Below are positions 10,688-22,900 of a stretch of 64,000 bases of DNA, one piece after another (the first letter of the stretch is position 1; every line of letters starts with the position of its first letter). Under the pieces are notes generated by a model. It ran no database searches. It saw nothing but the letters and a program-made list of their open reading frames with translations, and was not told where the DNA came from. The DNA comes from Linyphia triangularis (taxonomy: Eukaryota; Arthropoda; Arachnida; Araneae; Linyphiidae). Where the stretch lies: assembly GCA_963978545.1 (NCBI GenBank), contig OZ021726.1, forward strand, positions 31,158,459-31,222,458. Reading direction: 5' to 3'. A program made the translations under genes and the position numbers.

Positions 10688-13415
10688 TAAGAACTAGAAA
10701 AGAAAACACATAATAAGCGAGTGATTCAGGATCTGCACCCAGGATACACGATACTATTATTTTGACACCTGTTGTTAACTTTTTGACAGTAAGTCAAATC
10801 TAGTAGTGAAAACGTTTTTACAGAAAGCTTTTCGGATCTTGTGTGCACAGGATGTATACAAAAACACAAATTTTTAAACTTAAAGTACTAAAATCTATAA
10901 AACTTGTGGACTATCAATACAAATGAAATAATTTAACCCCCCCCCCCAAAAAAAAAAAAAAAACCCAAAGTTTTTTTTTAAAAAATCCTTTATATGCATC
11001 GCCAATTTTTATATTCATTAACGCAGCGCCGATTCTGTTAACAGCGTGTGCTTTGTGTTTCCATCTAATTTTAAATATCAAAAACATTTCTATCAGAAAA
11101 ATGTGCGGCAAACTAAATTTCAAAATTTGTTTGTTAAAAATGAACGCGAATTTATGCTCTTACATCCAAATATCATTTATTTATTGTAATTAAAGTTATT
11201 TTATTATTTATTTTTTAAAAAAATTTTGGCAACTGGAAAGAATTTCAACAATGATCGGTTAATTGGTATTTTAGTGCTATTGAATGACGGCAAGTTAGTT
11301 TATTAGTATTCCGTAAAAGCGACCTTTTAGTGACAGTAGCCCTAAAAGTTGATAGAATGCATTGTCATCGACATCGAATCTTTATGCCAAATTTCAGGCT
11401 GATTGGATGAAGGCAATGGGGTTAATTAGACCTCCGCAGATTCCACTCCCATCGACAAACAAACATACAAAAGCGAAACTAATGTAAAGGATTTAAAAAG
11501 AACCACAATTATTTAAATTGATCAAAATCTTCAGGCAGCGCAAATCAGACAAATTTACATTATTTGAAGAGAAAAGAAACTATTTTTTTTAAATAAGTAT
11601 GTGCAACAAAAAAAAGGTATAATTACTATTGAAAAGTGGAAAAGTTATGTATGGTCAGTATAAGTTAAACAATAAAAATAATTTATTATATTTTCAGGTT
11701 GAGCAGTTTTGAATTTTTTTTTACTACTATAAGAAACATTTTGAATTGCTCGGAGATGATGACATTTTTAAAATTATTTTGCTATTTAAGTCTTGATTAA
11801 AAATTGATTATTGCCTGCATCTAGTAAGAGGTTGTGAATTTTGTTGACAAGGTTGTGAATTTGTGAACAAGAGATGTGACAAGAGTATCGTGAATACCGT
11901 CATTGTGGATTTCAATTCTTCAGCACAAGTAACAAAGCCTTTCAAGAACTATAGTTAAATAAAAAATACCATGAATTTAACAAAGCTGTTTGATGACTGA
12001 ATATTTCTAGAATATCGAATTGTTGATATGAAACTTTTATTGATAAATAATTATTGGAGCCGCCTCCAGGGAGGGGCAAGAAGGAGCATTTGCACCCTTT
12101 TAGCTTTTGTGAATTTAAAATAACGTTATGAATCATAATACAATTTACAGTTATTAAGAAATATAATATAATCTTTTGAGCAGAAAACTGATATATAGCT
12201 ATTATCATTTCCTAAGCAAATTGATTTAAATTTAAAAGAATCAAATCAAGATAGATTTTTTTTGCCGCATTACACTCTCTTTCATGTACAGGTACAGTGT
12301 GTCATCCATGCAAATGAACTTGCTGGTGCCCATGAAATTAATCTTATTTTAACTTTGAAAAATTTAGGTGAAGATTTTCTTCCGCAAGAGCTACAAGAAG
12401 CTACGCGACTACGGCGTAACGTTGAAAGAAAAGTTTCTTTACTACTTATTAGAATAGAGAAGGTGGTTCAAGTGCATGGTTGTCTTCCGGGCTTTCATTG
12501 ACATTTACTTCAAATTATAGTTGAATTTTTGTGACTTAATGTTCATTATGTGTTATTAAAACTGAAATTTAAGAATTAAGACTAGGGACCATGTGCCACA
12601 CAAACATACATAGACAGCCTGTACACGACACACATAGATGTTACGCTTGAAATAACAGTTCATGGAGGGAGGGGAACATCGATATAACTTCTTTAGTTTC
12701 TTAATTATAAGGCAAGTTTCTTAACTATATTTATTTAAATACTTGCAAACTACTGTTTTTGCACCATTGGAATACATTCAACTTACACTTTACTTATTTC
12801 TTATATACAATAAGACAGCTTTTATATAATAATAAGATCGTTAAATAGACACCAGTTGACGATGTTAATATTAGATGCAGACAAACATACATGAACCAAG
12901 ATTATGTTGTAGACAGAACATTCCAGGCACCTCTATTTAGCTTAGACTATAAAATGGTGAGGTAATGTTATTTTACTTTATTATTCCACAGCTTACATTT
13001 ATCTTTCAAAAAAATGTATACACTACAAAATTTACTCACTATCTTTTTCGAATAAATCATAAATTTCATAAATGGATTCTTGAAAAAAAAAAAAAAAAAA
13101 TTCGCATAACCTAAAAATTCTAATCATTTTGATACAGATATTTTTGCCTCGTTAAATTTGTTTTAGCAGTCTATAACTTTGCTGCAATATAAAGTTTAAT
13201 AACTGTAGCTTTAGTTTTATTCATACGCTTGCTGTAAATTACACTTTTCCTCCTTAAATATTCAAATTCTGGATGATTTTGATGAAAATTCGGCTCATCC
13301 ACTACCGTCCATGACGTCATAAAGTCGTCCTAAAACAGAGAAAATAATTTTACAGAAGAACTCTAAGTCTTGTTGCACCAGCTATTGACATTTTAGAAAT
13401 AAAGTATGCCTAGTA
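10688..13415. other. repeat-rich intergenic region without a recognised gene
   Basis: It contains a fragment TAGTAGTGAAAACG...ACAGAAAG (about 10800-10830) that recurs near 14490, 15230 and 15400, a C10/A16 run (10936-10964), and a degenerate stretch at 11260-11490 that looks transposon-derived. A 79-codon frame at 12262-12501 is not recognisable. The rest is AT-rich. Confidence 0.5.
11260..11490 (-). repeat. degenerate transposon-like sequence
   Basis: Minus-strand reading starts AATCCTTTACATTAGTTTCG and continues with TATGTTTGTTTGTCGATGGG and an AAATTTGGCATAAAG-type phrase. Such sequence is common near 5' ends of arthropod Helitron or other dispersed families. No termini or second copy are visible here, so the class is a guess. 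Confidence 0.3.
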
Positions 13416-14124
13416 CAGTCAATCAGGGTAACTTTGATCCACATTTTCTGTATTTCCTCTTGCCCCACTTATGTTTTAATAGTATTTTCAGAACTAATGG
13501 AAGAACAAACCTTAAATTATAGTATATTTTACACTAATTTGTAAATGCTGATGAAGAAAGCACAAAATAATAGGAAAATAACCCGGTGCAAAGTTACCCT
13601 GAATGAAAGGGTAACTTTGAACCACTATCAGAAGTTTAATATAAAATACCTTTTTTTTATTCATTCTAGGAGTCCCTAGTAAAATTAAGTTTCTAAATAT
13701 TTGAAACATCATCATCAGCAGTTATCAACACCATAAAGCTTGGATATTTTAAATAACACCAAAAATAATAGATTAGGTAGGAACAGTGAATGACGAATCA
13801 TATAAATATATTGCAAAAAACTCTATTTACTACTCTGTTTAAACATACAAATATAGTGAAAAAACAATCTTCAGCTTTACACACTGTTATCAGCCTAACT
13901 TTGAGCCAGCTCCAAGTTATACGGAATATGTGGTAAAATAATAGTGTCTTGGTTTTTAACTTTTTACCAAATGTTAGCAAATAAATAACCCATCAGCTAT
14001 TAACAATTTCACTATTTTAAGAAAATAATATAGCTGATAAAGTGGTAAGTTGATACTTACTTGCAGAAATTAGTTGATTCCCATCAATTTGAAATAAGCA
14101 TTAAAATGAAACTTGTAAACAGTA

Positions 14125-14160
<36 letters not shown>

Positions 14161-14338
14161 ACTGAATGGCCAAATAAATTATGTATTATTTTGCCAATTA
14201 ATTTTCTAAACTATAGAGCAAAAAGTCAATTTCACTATCTTGTCAGCAGTAGATCATGAGCAGCTCTTTAAGAGAAAAAATACTGAAAACTAAGAGGTAG
14301 CGCAAAGATACACCCTCAAAAGTTACCCTTAATGACTA
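13416..14338. mobile_element. possible TIR element (GGGTAACTTT family)
   Basis: The left end CAGTCAATCAGGGTAACTTT and the right end AAGTTACCCTTAATGACT are imperfect inverted repeats next to TA. The same AAAGTTACCCT...AGGGTAACTTT phrase forms a small palindrome at 13594-13620. The interior (about 900 bp) is non-coding. Confidence 0.4.
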
Positions 14339-14526
14339 TTGAAATCATTTTTACAGATAATGGTTAAGGCTAGATACACGCACCTACTGACCCACACTCC
14401 CGTTCAGATTCCGGTTATTGAATTTATGGCACCAATCACATTTGACGTCGGTTGCTGACTTTTTGACAACACGGTAGCACTAGTAGTGAAAGCACTTCTA
14501 CAGAAAGTTTCTGTTATACTATAGAT

Positions 14527-15175
14527 CAGCGTCTGCCACTAACTTATAGAGGCGGCCGTATGACTTACTTTGGAGATTTTCGCGGGCTGGACACGCCAAA
14601 ATATATACCTTTCATTATTATAGATTTAACACTACATAGCATTTTTGAAAACTGGAATTTTTTTTTATCTTAATAAAATTACAATCTATATTTGATGTGT
14701 TTTTAATTATTAAAAAGAATTATAGTTTTAATTATTAGTAAATCAAAGTTTAAGAAAGAAGTGAATCTTTTGTTTCAACGCGACAGTGCAACTTGATCTA
14801 ACTTTTAATAAAAGTATTTAAACTGTAATTCCAGATTACTACGTTTAAGTTGATATCAATTCTAAAACGATGGCGGTCGAATTTTTTTTTTAAATAAAAT
14901 TTTAATAAACAGTCCAAATGAGATTCAGTTAAGTTATTTCTTTATTTATTCTTGATGAAAACCACCTTACTGATGAAAGTTTCTTTATATAGTTTCTTCG
15001 AGCGCGTATTGAAGAACTTTGTTCGATATAGTTAACACATATTATTTCGGATAAATTACAATTATGTAAGAAAAAAAGTCCACACCATGAAATTTGAATT
15101 TAATTTTTTTTTATTTTCAGCGGTGCAGGCTGGCCGTAGAAAAATCTGTTGCGGGCCTTGAAGTGGTTAACGCTG
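14527..15175. mobile_element. hAT-like MITE
   Basis: The left end CAGCGTCTGCCACT and the right end AGTGGTTAACGCTG form an imperfect inverted repeat. They are flanked by CTATAGAT on the left and CATAGAT on the right, an 8-bp duplication with one base missing. 649 bp, non-coding. It interrupts a repeat carrying the TAGTAGTGAAAGCACTTCTA phrase. Confidence 0.5.
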
Positions 15176-15455
15176 CATAGATTCACATACACTCTTATTC
15201 TAATTTATGGCTCCAGTTATTGACACAGATAGAATCCCGTAACTCAAAGAAAGTACTTTATAGAAAGTATTCCATGAACACTTTACACTCATTCCTACTC
15301 ATTTTATGGATTCTCGTCATTTATGCAGCTCTGGAAGTGTAAAAAAATATTGCACAAATTACTACAGACTCTAGTATTCAAGTCGATCTTAGTAATAAAA
15401 ACACTTTTACAGAAAATACTTCAGAACACGGTTACGAATAGGATAATCATTTGAA

Positions 15456-16389
15456 CTAGAGGTGTGGAACATCGAACAGCTTTCAATTGCACTCAAATGC
15501 TGGTAGCTGCATTTGTATTTGTCATGGATTGGAGTAATTTATAGTTTTCATATTCTCATAATTTAAAAAAAAATTGCCATTTTGGTGGCATTTTTAACGA
15601 TAATTATTACATTGACAAAAAAATAACAACTAACACGACGAAATTGAAAATAAGTTTTTCGATAAATATTGCATTATTCTTTCCTTTAAATGAAGCATTG
15701 AACACACTCATTGGTGGGAATAGGCGATGCTCAAGGTAAGAGAACTCATAGTTTTAAAGATATTCGTTTTTCAACTTTTTAAGCCTTTATCGCATTTTTA
15801 TGGACATTTTGAAGGTGGGGATGTTTAGAGCACCTTAATCACAGGCATAACCACAAAGATTTTGATCAAATTCATTAGAGCCGTTTTTCGGCAATTGCTG
15901 AAAAACATAATTCTTTCTTTTTTTTTTTCAATGGCAGTTACCTTATGCGCATGCGCAATGTAGACGAAAACCTTAAACCATTAACGACGATTGGTAAGAA
16001 AATGTGCCAATCGACAGTTTAGTTTTTTTTTCTTTGCTTATAAATTGCGATTGTGGTTCCACTTAGTGTTTTTTAAAAATCATAAAAATAATTTCCCCAA
16101 AAATTTGAAAAATTCAAATATACTTTAAATGATCTAAATAAACAAAGTATAGGATAAAAAGTCATTGTTTTTAACTATTTCAAAGTCGTCTATAATGGGT
16201 TAATAGCAAATTCCACAAACATGTCCACAAAATTTGAAACATCTTAGGTCAATATGTTCGGGAGTTATGCTGACCACAGACAAATATTTTTTCTATTAGA
16301 TAATTTTTTTCAATTTAGTATGTTCCGAAACGTAAAAAATGCAAAAAAAAAAAAAAAAAAAAAAAAAAACATTTTGTTTTACCGAATAC
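15456..16389 (-). mobile_element. Helitron-like repeat, family A, copy 3 (interrupted)
   Basis: The 3' end (complement of 15456) is ...TTCCACACCTCTAG followed by T. The other end is an A-run then CCGAATAC, the complement of the GTATTCGG start of copy 1. The copy is split by a piggyBac-type MITE at 15977-16199; without it about 707 bp remain. Confidence 0.65.
15977..16199. mobile_element. piggyBac-type MITE nested in family A copy 3
   Basis: 223 bp flanked by TTAA at 15973-15976 and 16200-16203. The inverted termini are ACCATTAACGACGA and, from the other end, CCCATTATAGACGA. Removing it and one TTAA restores the ACGAAAACCTTAATGG-type sequence found uninterrupted in copy 2. Confidence 0.85.
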
Positions 16390-16884
16390 AATTCTTTCTT
16401 TACCCTAGGTTAACATTTGGGTAATTGAAAATAAAACTTTTTATGAATAAAGGATAATAAATAAATAATAATGTCTCTTCGTAAGAATTATAATTGAAAT
16501 TTCTCTAAATAATTGATTACAGAACTTGTAAGAATATCTAAGACAAATTTTATTTTTATAAATTTTAAGTGTGTTTATTTAAAAGTTTCAAAGCAGCTTC
16601 ATCTGTTATGTATATACATTTAAAAAAAAAAATACCATTAATATATGTAGCAGTCATAATCACATAAAAAAGTCAAATAAGTCACATAAAAATCAGCATA
16701 AAAAGCTGAAATTACGACATATGGATTATTAGATAAACAACTGAAAACTTCTCATGAAGTATCGAGATTAAAGTGAAAAAATGTATCCCGTTACACCTGT
16801 TCGTATGTGATTTATCCAATATGGCAGTCTTCATATTGCTCTCAACTTAAAAGTTATCATTGAATCTCTGAGCATTGAGGCAAT
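16390..16884 (+). other. 5' flank of astacin/MAM gene 2
   Basis: AT-rich. I see no convincing TATA box or initiator. A CCAAT pentamer at about 16815-16819 lies 65-70 bp before the start codon and could be fortuitous. Confidence 0.4.
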
Positions 16885-16933
16885 ATGGAACAATTGTGGA
16901 AGTTGATTCTTCTTATAATATCCTTGTGCAACT
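16885..16933 (+). CDS. gene 2 exon 1: signal peptide
   Basis: The ATG lies in the context CAATATGG. Sixteen codons (MEQLWKLILLIISLCN) give a short charged start and a hydrophobic core. The donor is GTAAGT, phase 1. I chose this start because it alone supplies a signal peptide in the right phase for exon 2. Confidence 0.85.
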
Positions 16934-19900
16934 GTAAGTAAAAACCTTTAATGAAATGGTTTTTGGCATAAAACATTTTTAGAGAGCTACTGTTTATCAG
17001 GGTTTGCGACAGTAATAAGGATGTCTTAGTATTAGAAGTTTCTTGATTTTTCAATGGCATCCCTTAAATATCTAAACGAGAGAGTAGTAACCAAAAAGGA
17101 AAGGGATGGAGTAAGATAGTACAACTTCAACCAAATATATGGGGAATTTAAAACATAGTTTAATCTATTATTTTACTTATTTTATTTTATTTATTAGTTG
17201 ATTTGACTTATTTTATGTATTGAATAATGCCAAAGAAACTACTGAGATTATTATTTTTAAATAATAGTATTGTTTTACACTCTATACGTAAAAGTGTCAA
17301 TAAAACATAAATCGTATATTTTATTTGTTATTTATGATTTATCAACTCTATAAATTCTTTTCTCAAACAGTCAGTAAAATTCTTTACCTAAAATATTATA
17401 TACTATTATAAGAGTAACTCTTATTTTTTCGAGATTTTTCGTCGTAATTGACTTCTGAAATAGTTATTTATGCAACTAGTACGGAAAGAAATACTCTATC
17501 AAACGAGGTAAAATGAGTTGTTATAAATTAAGTTTAATTTTTTGCACGTTATTATAAAAATAATATTTTGTATCGTTAAATAATTTCAATCAAATGTTTT
17601 AATGATGTCCATAGTCTGAAACAAATTTTTTATTGAAATTAAGCAAAGTGACATTCATTGAAAGTATCGCTAAAGAAAATCATCATTTAATAGAACTCTC
17701 TCATTTTTGCTTTTTCTATGTGAAAATTTAATTGTGATCTAAAATCTTACTCATTTAAGACAAAATACCTTTCAATTTCTCTTTTACAAAGAGAATGCGT
17801 TCTTTTGAAAAGAAACCTATAATATAAATCTTTTATATAAGAAGAAAAATTTCTAAAAATATGATTTTATTGCTATGAATTTTAATATGATATGCCATTT
17901 GACACTTTCACTATTTTTAAAATAAATTATTTTCTGTAAAATCTTTTTTTTTTTTTTTTTTTTTTGCATTGAATTTAGAGATAAAAACTAATAGCACTGG
18001 AATTAGGTAAGAAAAAATGTTTTCCCCAATTTTATACGTTATATGTTGTTTATAATGTGATTTATTTGCTTTACATACACCTTGCCTATAAATATGATTC
18101 GGAAAATTGCTTTCCTTGTTATTTCCAATTTATTTTAATAATTTTTATTTTTATATTCCTACTAATATTTAACTTTCATTTTGTTTTTCAGATGTTGCGG
18201 CCAATGATTCAATGGAAAATGCAGGTGTGTAATTTTCACATTTTTATTTTGAAGATTTTAAGACATTATGGTGTGAGATACTTTATATCTTAAATTTTGT
18301 TTGTTTTATAGGACTATTTGAAGGTGATATTGCTGGAATAGATCCCTATGCACTCACTGTAAGTAATCAGAATATATATTATTGCAAGCAGATCATTTGA
18401 TTAAAAGAAAAACACATTTTTTTATACTCAAACTTTTAGAATTTAGAAAAACTAATTTACTAATAAATAAAATTTAATGCTTTTCAAAGTAATGTGAAAA
18501 GTTGACACAATCTGTGCAAATTCTTTTCACTTGTGCAGTTTAATATTGACTAATATTAAAAACTCTACAGCCAACGAATTCATAACAGAATCTAAAATTT
18601 GAAGGAACTTTGCTTTTGTGAAATGCACATATCAAATAATTGAAGTATTTTAAAAGATGTTTGTGATTTTTACAAAATTACATTAAAGTAACATCCTTCA
18701 GGATGTGGAGTGTTTTACTTTAATAAATATTAACTCAAAAGTCAAACAAATTTATAGTTAAAAAGTAAGAGTCCAAACTCTGCAAATGATTTTGCTAATT
18801 TATCCCATTAATATATAAATATGAAAATAATTTGATGGTTTAATATTGAGTCGTGCTAATATGCTTTAACGAATTTTTATGAAACTTTCAAGATGTGTTT
18901 AGAACATTCAAAAGGTGGATATAGGCGTCAAACTATACTTTATTTGGTACTTACGTATTAACGCCATCGCAGCTACAGATTTGGAGGTTTTTAAGTGCCG
19001 TCAATCTACACCTAAAACTTTTATTAAAATAAAACATTTAAATAACTGCGTGCGCGTGCGAACAACAAGATTGCTCTTTATTGGCGGCACTTAAAAACCG
19101 CTAAATATGTAAAAAATAGCTGCGGAGGCGTTAATACGTAAGTACCCTTTTTCTCAGATGGGAATACTAAATATAACTGTTTTCAGTTATTTACTATTTA
19201 ATACGCTAAACCTGATTGATGTAGAAATAAATATTTTAAGTAAAAGATTTTTACGTGATAATTGCAATTGTAAGAATTTTACTTTGTCCCTCCTTTGACT
19301 AATAAATTATAGTAGAAATTCATTTCTCAATTAAATGGTTTTTACCTACCGGTATTAATATCAACGAGGGAAAAGTAGATATTTAAGAAAAATAAGATAA
19401 AAAGAAGTATCATCGTTAAGAAAAATAAGATAGGAAAAAGTATAATCGTTAAGAAGATTATGGTGATTAGTAGTAAATTGAATTAATTAATACTGATTTT
19501 TTTTTGCTTTAATTTTTCTTCCATATTAATCATTATGGATTTGAAACGCTCTAACTCTAAGTTCAAAATTAGCTGTTAAAAATATACACATAGGGAAATT
19601 TTGTAACGCAGCATGAGTATTCAGCTAGAGATGGAAACATTAAGAATAATAGCAATGTCATGGATAGAGATGTTAAGAAATTAAAAAAGAATGAAAGAGA
19701 TAGCCAAACAGCATTTAGCTGGCAAATTTTACTTATCAAATGAACTACACTGTGTTCTTCATTTCTCTATGAATTATTGATATCTTGGTTTAACAGGATC
19801 GTAACGCAGTTGTGGATGTAGCAGAATTGTGGCCAAATGGAGTTGTTTACTACGAGATAGACTGGAAATTACGTAAGTGCAAAGGATTTTTTCTGCACTC

Positions 19901-22900
19901 TACAAATACATACAAGTTGCAGATGAATTTGGTAAGAAGAGAAATGTAAAATTGTGCATCAATTACTGTTAGCAATAAGTCAGGATTGTTGAAATACTTA
20001 TGCAAAACAAGCTAAACATGCAACTTTAGCAAAAATAAATGTTTAATTCTCATCTTTTATGAAAACCATCAGTCAAATAAAATATTTAACTTGTATTGAA
20101 ATTTACTGGACTAAATTTTGATTTGAACTTTACAATTGAATTTGAACTTAAATAATATGCATGAAATTTAATCATGTTTAACTTTATTATCATAACTAAA
20201 ACTTCAAGCTTCCAAGTTGACTACATTACTAAACTATTCATTAGATTAATACGGTTTTGCTTACACTCATTCAAGTATACTAATGTCCATATATTAAAGA
20301 TAATTCAGTTTTTCCCTAATAACATCTCAGTGGAGAAGCATAGACACATAAAATTCAGATCAAAGAGACATCTTTATATAACTTATCTGTAAGTAAAACA
20401 ACTCAGTCGCAAAATGAAATGCAAAGTATACAGCGGGGGCATATGCAAAAGAATGCAGTTCCAATACTGTGCAGCTGTACAGATGCATTTATATTAAAAA
20501 TCATGCAACTCACGGAGTTAACTTTGTACGATATGATCTCCCCTGTCATCAGTGTTTACTTGGAACTGTACTCTCATACTTAACATGAGCTTCTTGATGA
20601 ATTCTAGTGGCTAAATTGTTCATCCCCCCTTTTGAACTGTTTGCAAGTGATGGAAAGTTCCCAATTTATTAAATATTTACACAATGCAAATCGTAGTAGA
20701 GTCCCACACATGCTTGAGTTCATTTGAATTAGAGGAGTGATCTTTCTTATTTATAGAGGCGATATTCGTATTTTTTATTCGTTTATTCAAGGCAAAAGTG
20801 GAATAAAATGTGTCATAAGTATCATTTAATATCAGAGGATCTGTAGAAAGGTGGGAACATGATATTTCAAGGTAAATGCCAATTCAAGATAACGATTGGG
20901 TGGGAAAAGAGTTTTGGTCTTTAAGTTCAATATGCTGAATTTGTTTAATAAGCTCCCCAAGAGCGCAAAAGATAATTGAATTCCACTTTTTCACTGTAAT
21001 TACGTTATCTTGATCTAGGCAAAGTCTTTAATTGTAAAGTATCAGTTTATATATCATTATATTTATTGATACTTATGGCAAATTTTATCCTACTTTTTCT
21101 TTGGATGAATGATTAAAAAATATGAATATCGCTCCTATAAGTAAGCCAGATCTCTTATAATCCAAATTTCATCAAACATGTGTGGGACGCTTCAACGATA
21201 TGCATTGTGTAAAGATTTAGTATATCAGGAACTTTCCATCACTTGCAAATAGTTCAACAAATGGGACAAGCAATTTAGCCACTAAAATTCACCAAGAGAC
21301 TCATGTTAAGTATGAGAATACAGTGCAAAGTAAAGACTGATGACAGAGGAGATCATATCTCACACTAAAAGTCAACTCCATGAGTTGCGTGATTTTTAAT
21401 GTAAACGCATGTGTACAACTGCACACTAATGGTACTCCATTCTTTTGCATATGCGCTAACTGTACACTTTGCATTTCAATTTGCGACTGTGTTGTTTTAC
21501 TTAACGTTATGTTATAAAAATATATTTCTTTGATGTGAATTTCATGTGTCTATGCTGCTTCACTGAGAAGTTATTAAGGAAAAACTGAATTATCCTTAAT
21601 TTATGAACATGAGTGTAGTTCAAAGTAATAATTTAAAGTGAATAATTTAAGTGAAAAGACAAACTTGAGAAATTTAAAAAATATTTATCAACTAGAAAAG
21701 TTTAATTTGATTTTTTTATTAAATTTTTGAATATTAAAATCATATATTTTTGTTGTTTCTTCATCTGGGTTTTTGTATCTTTTTCCTGCAGGAAATGTAA
21801 AGGATATCATCCAGGAAGCTATCGATGAGTATGAATCGAAGACATGTCTTAAATTTAAGCCAAAAACTGCTTCTACGAAGGATTACATAAAGCTCACAAT
21901 CGTTACAGGGTACGCATTATGGCACCTAGATGCTGTCTTTTAACTATAAAGCACAATGATTTTATTCTTGTTTAAACGAAATTTTCGTATGCAGAGGACT
22001 TGCATCATAGTATACGAATTGTAAATTTTATTGTCTGATATTTTAAGGTTAATTACTTCGTTTCTAATCAGAAGATTATTTATTTACTGTGTTTTATCTA
22101 AATTAAATAAATATTAATTTAGTACACTTAAATGCATGGTCTACGTTAGTGAACAAAATGGATTAAATAAATAAAACTAATAAAAATTCTTTTAGGGTGA
22201 TTCTTCTAAAACCTTACGGTTCCAAACAATGCACTGATAAATATTTATAAATATTTAATATCCAGTTAGCAAGGTAAGGATTCCTTTAACAATTCAAGGG
22301 ATGAGGATCTCTGTTTCTGCTATTATGGAAATATGGTACTTTAAACAGGGGTTACTTTCCACATTTTTCAACTTAAAAAAAAAATTAGAATTGGTGTTTT
22401 AAAGAAAAAGCTATGTCTTTATATATATTTAGGAGAGGGTTGGTTGATTGTATACCTGGCATAATTGTATTTTCTAGATGCTGGGCCCTTTTAAAATATG
22501 GTAGGAACAGTGTTACCTGTCAAATCGGAGTAATTTTTTTCATTTTCGCTATTTTTCCACTTAAACATCCAGCAAAATGGTGTTTAGGTTGTGTGTCAAA
22601 AGTAAATTGTAACCAATATCCAAGTACAAGAATCCATCCATACCGACATCATATTAAAACATATTTTCAAAGTTACCATGTTTGTCAAGGTAACCCCAGT
22701 TGATGCTACTATGATTGTTCACAGTGGATTTCAAATGGCACAGTAACTGCTTTTCAAATATTAGTCATTAGATTCAATACGAATGAAAATTGTTTTTGTA
22801 ATGTATCCTATTATGGAAAGGTACAAAGAACAAAAAGAAAGGCACCATGTTAGTTATTCATTTTTGGACTCTTCTTAATATTCTCGAAACATTTTTTTTT

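Noticed and set aside
12262..12501. 79-codon frame preceded by a possible acceptor
   Set aside because: The protein (HANELAGAHEIN, LPQELQEATRLRRN) looks somewhat coding-like, but I recognise no family and see no partner exons. It could be a retropseudogene fragment; BLASTX would decide.
17981..18005. Micro-exon between gene 2 exons 1 and 2
   Set aside because: It has AG and GTAAG borders, but either acceptor creates an in-frame stop when joined to exon 1, whereas direct joining of 16933 to 18192 keeps the frame.
22413..22703. 96-codon plus-strand frame in gene 2 intron 5
   Set aside because: No domain, no splice logic, and mixed Cys/Ile-rich composition. It lies between well-supported exons 5 and 6.
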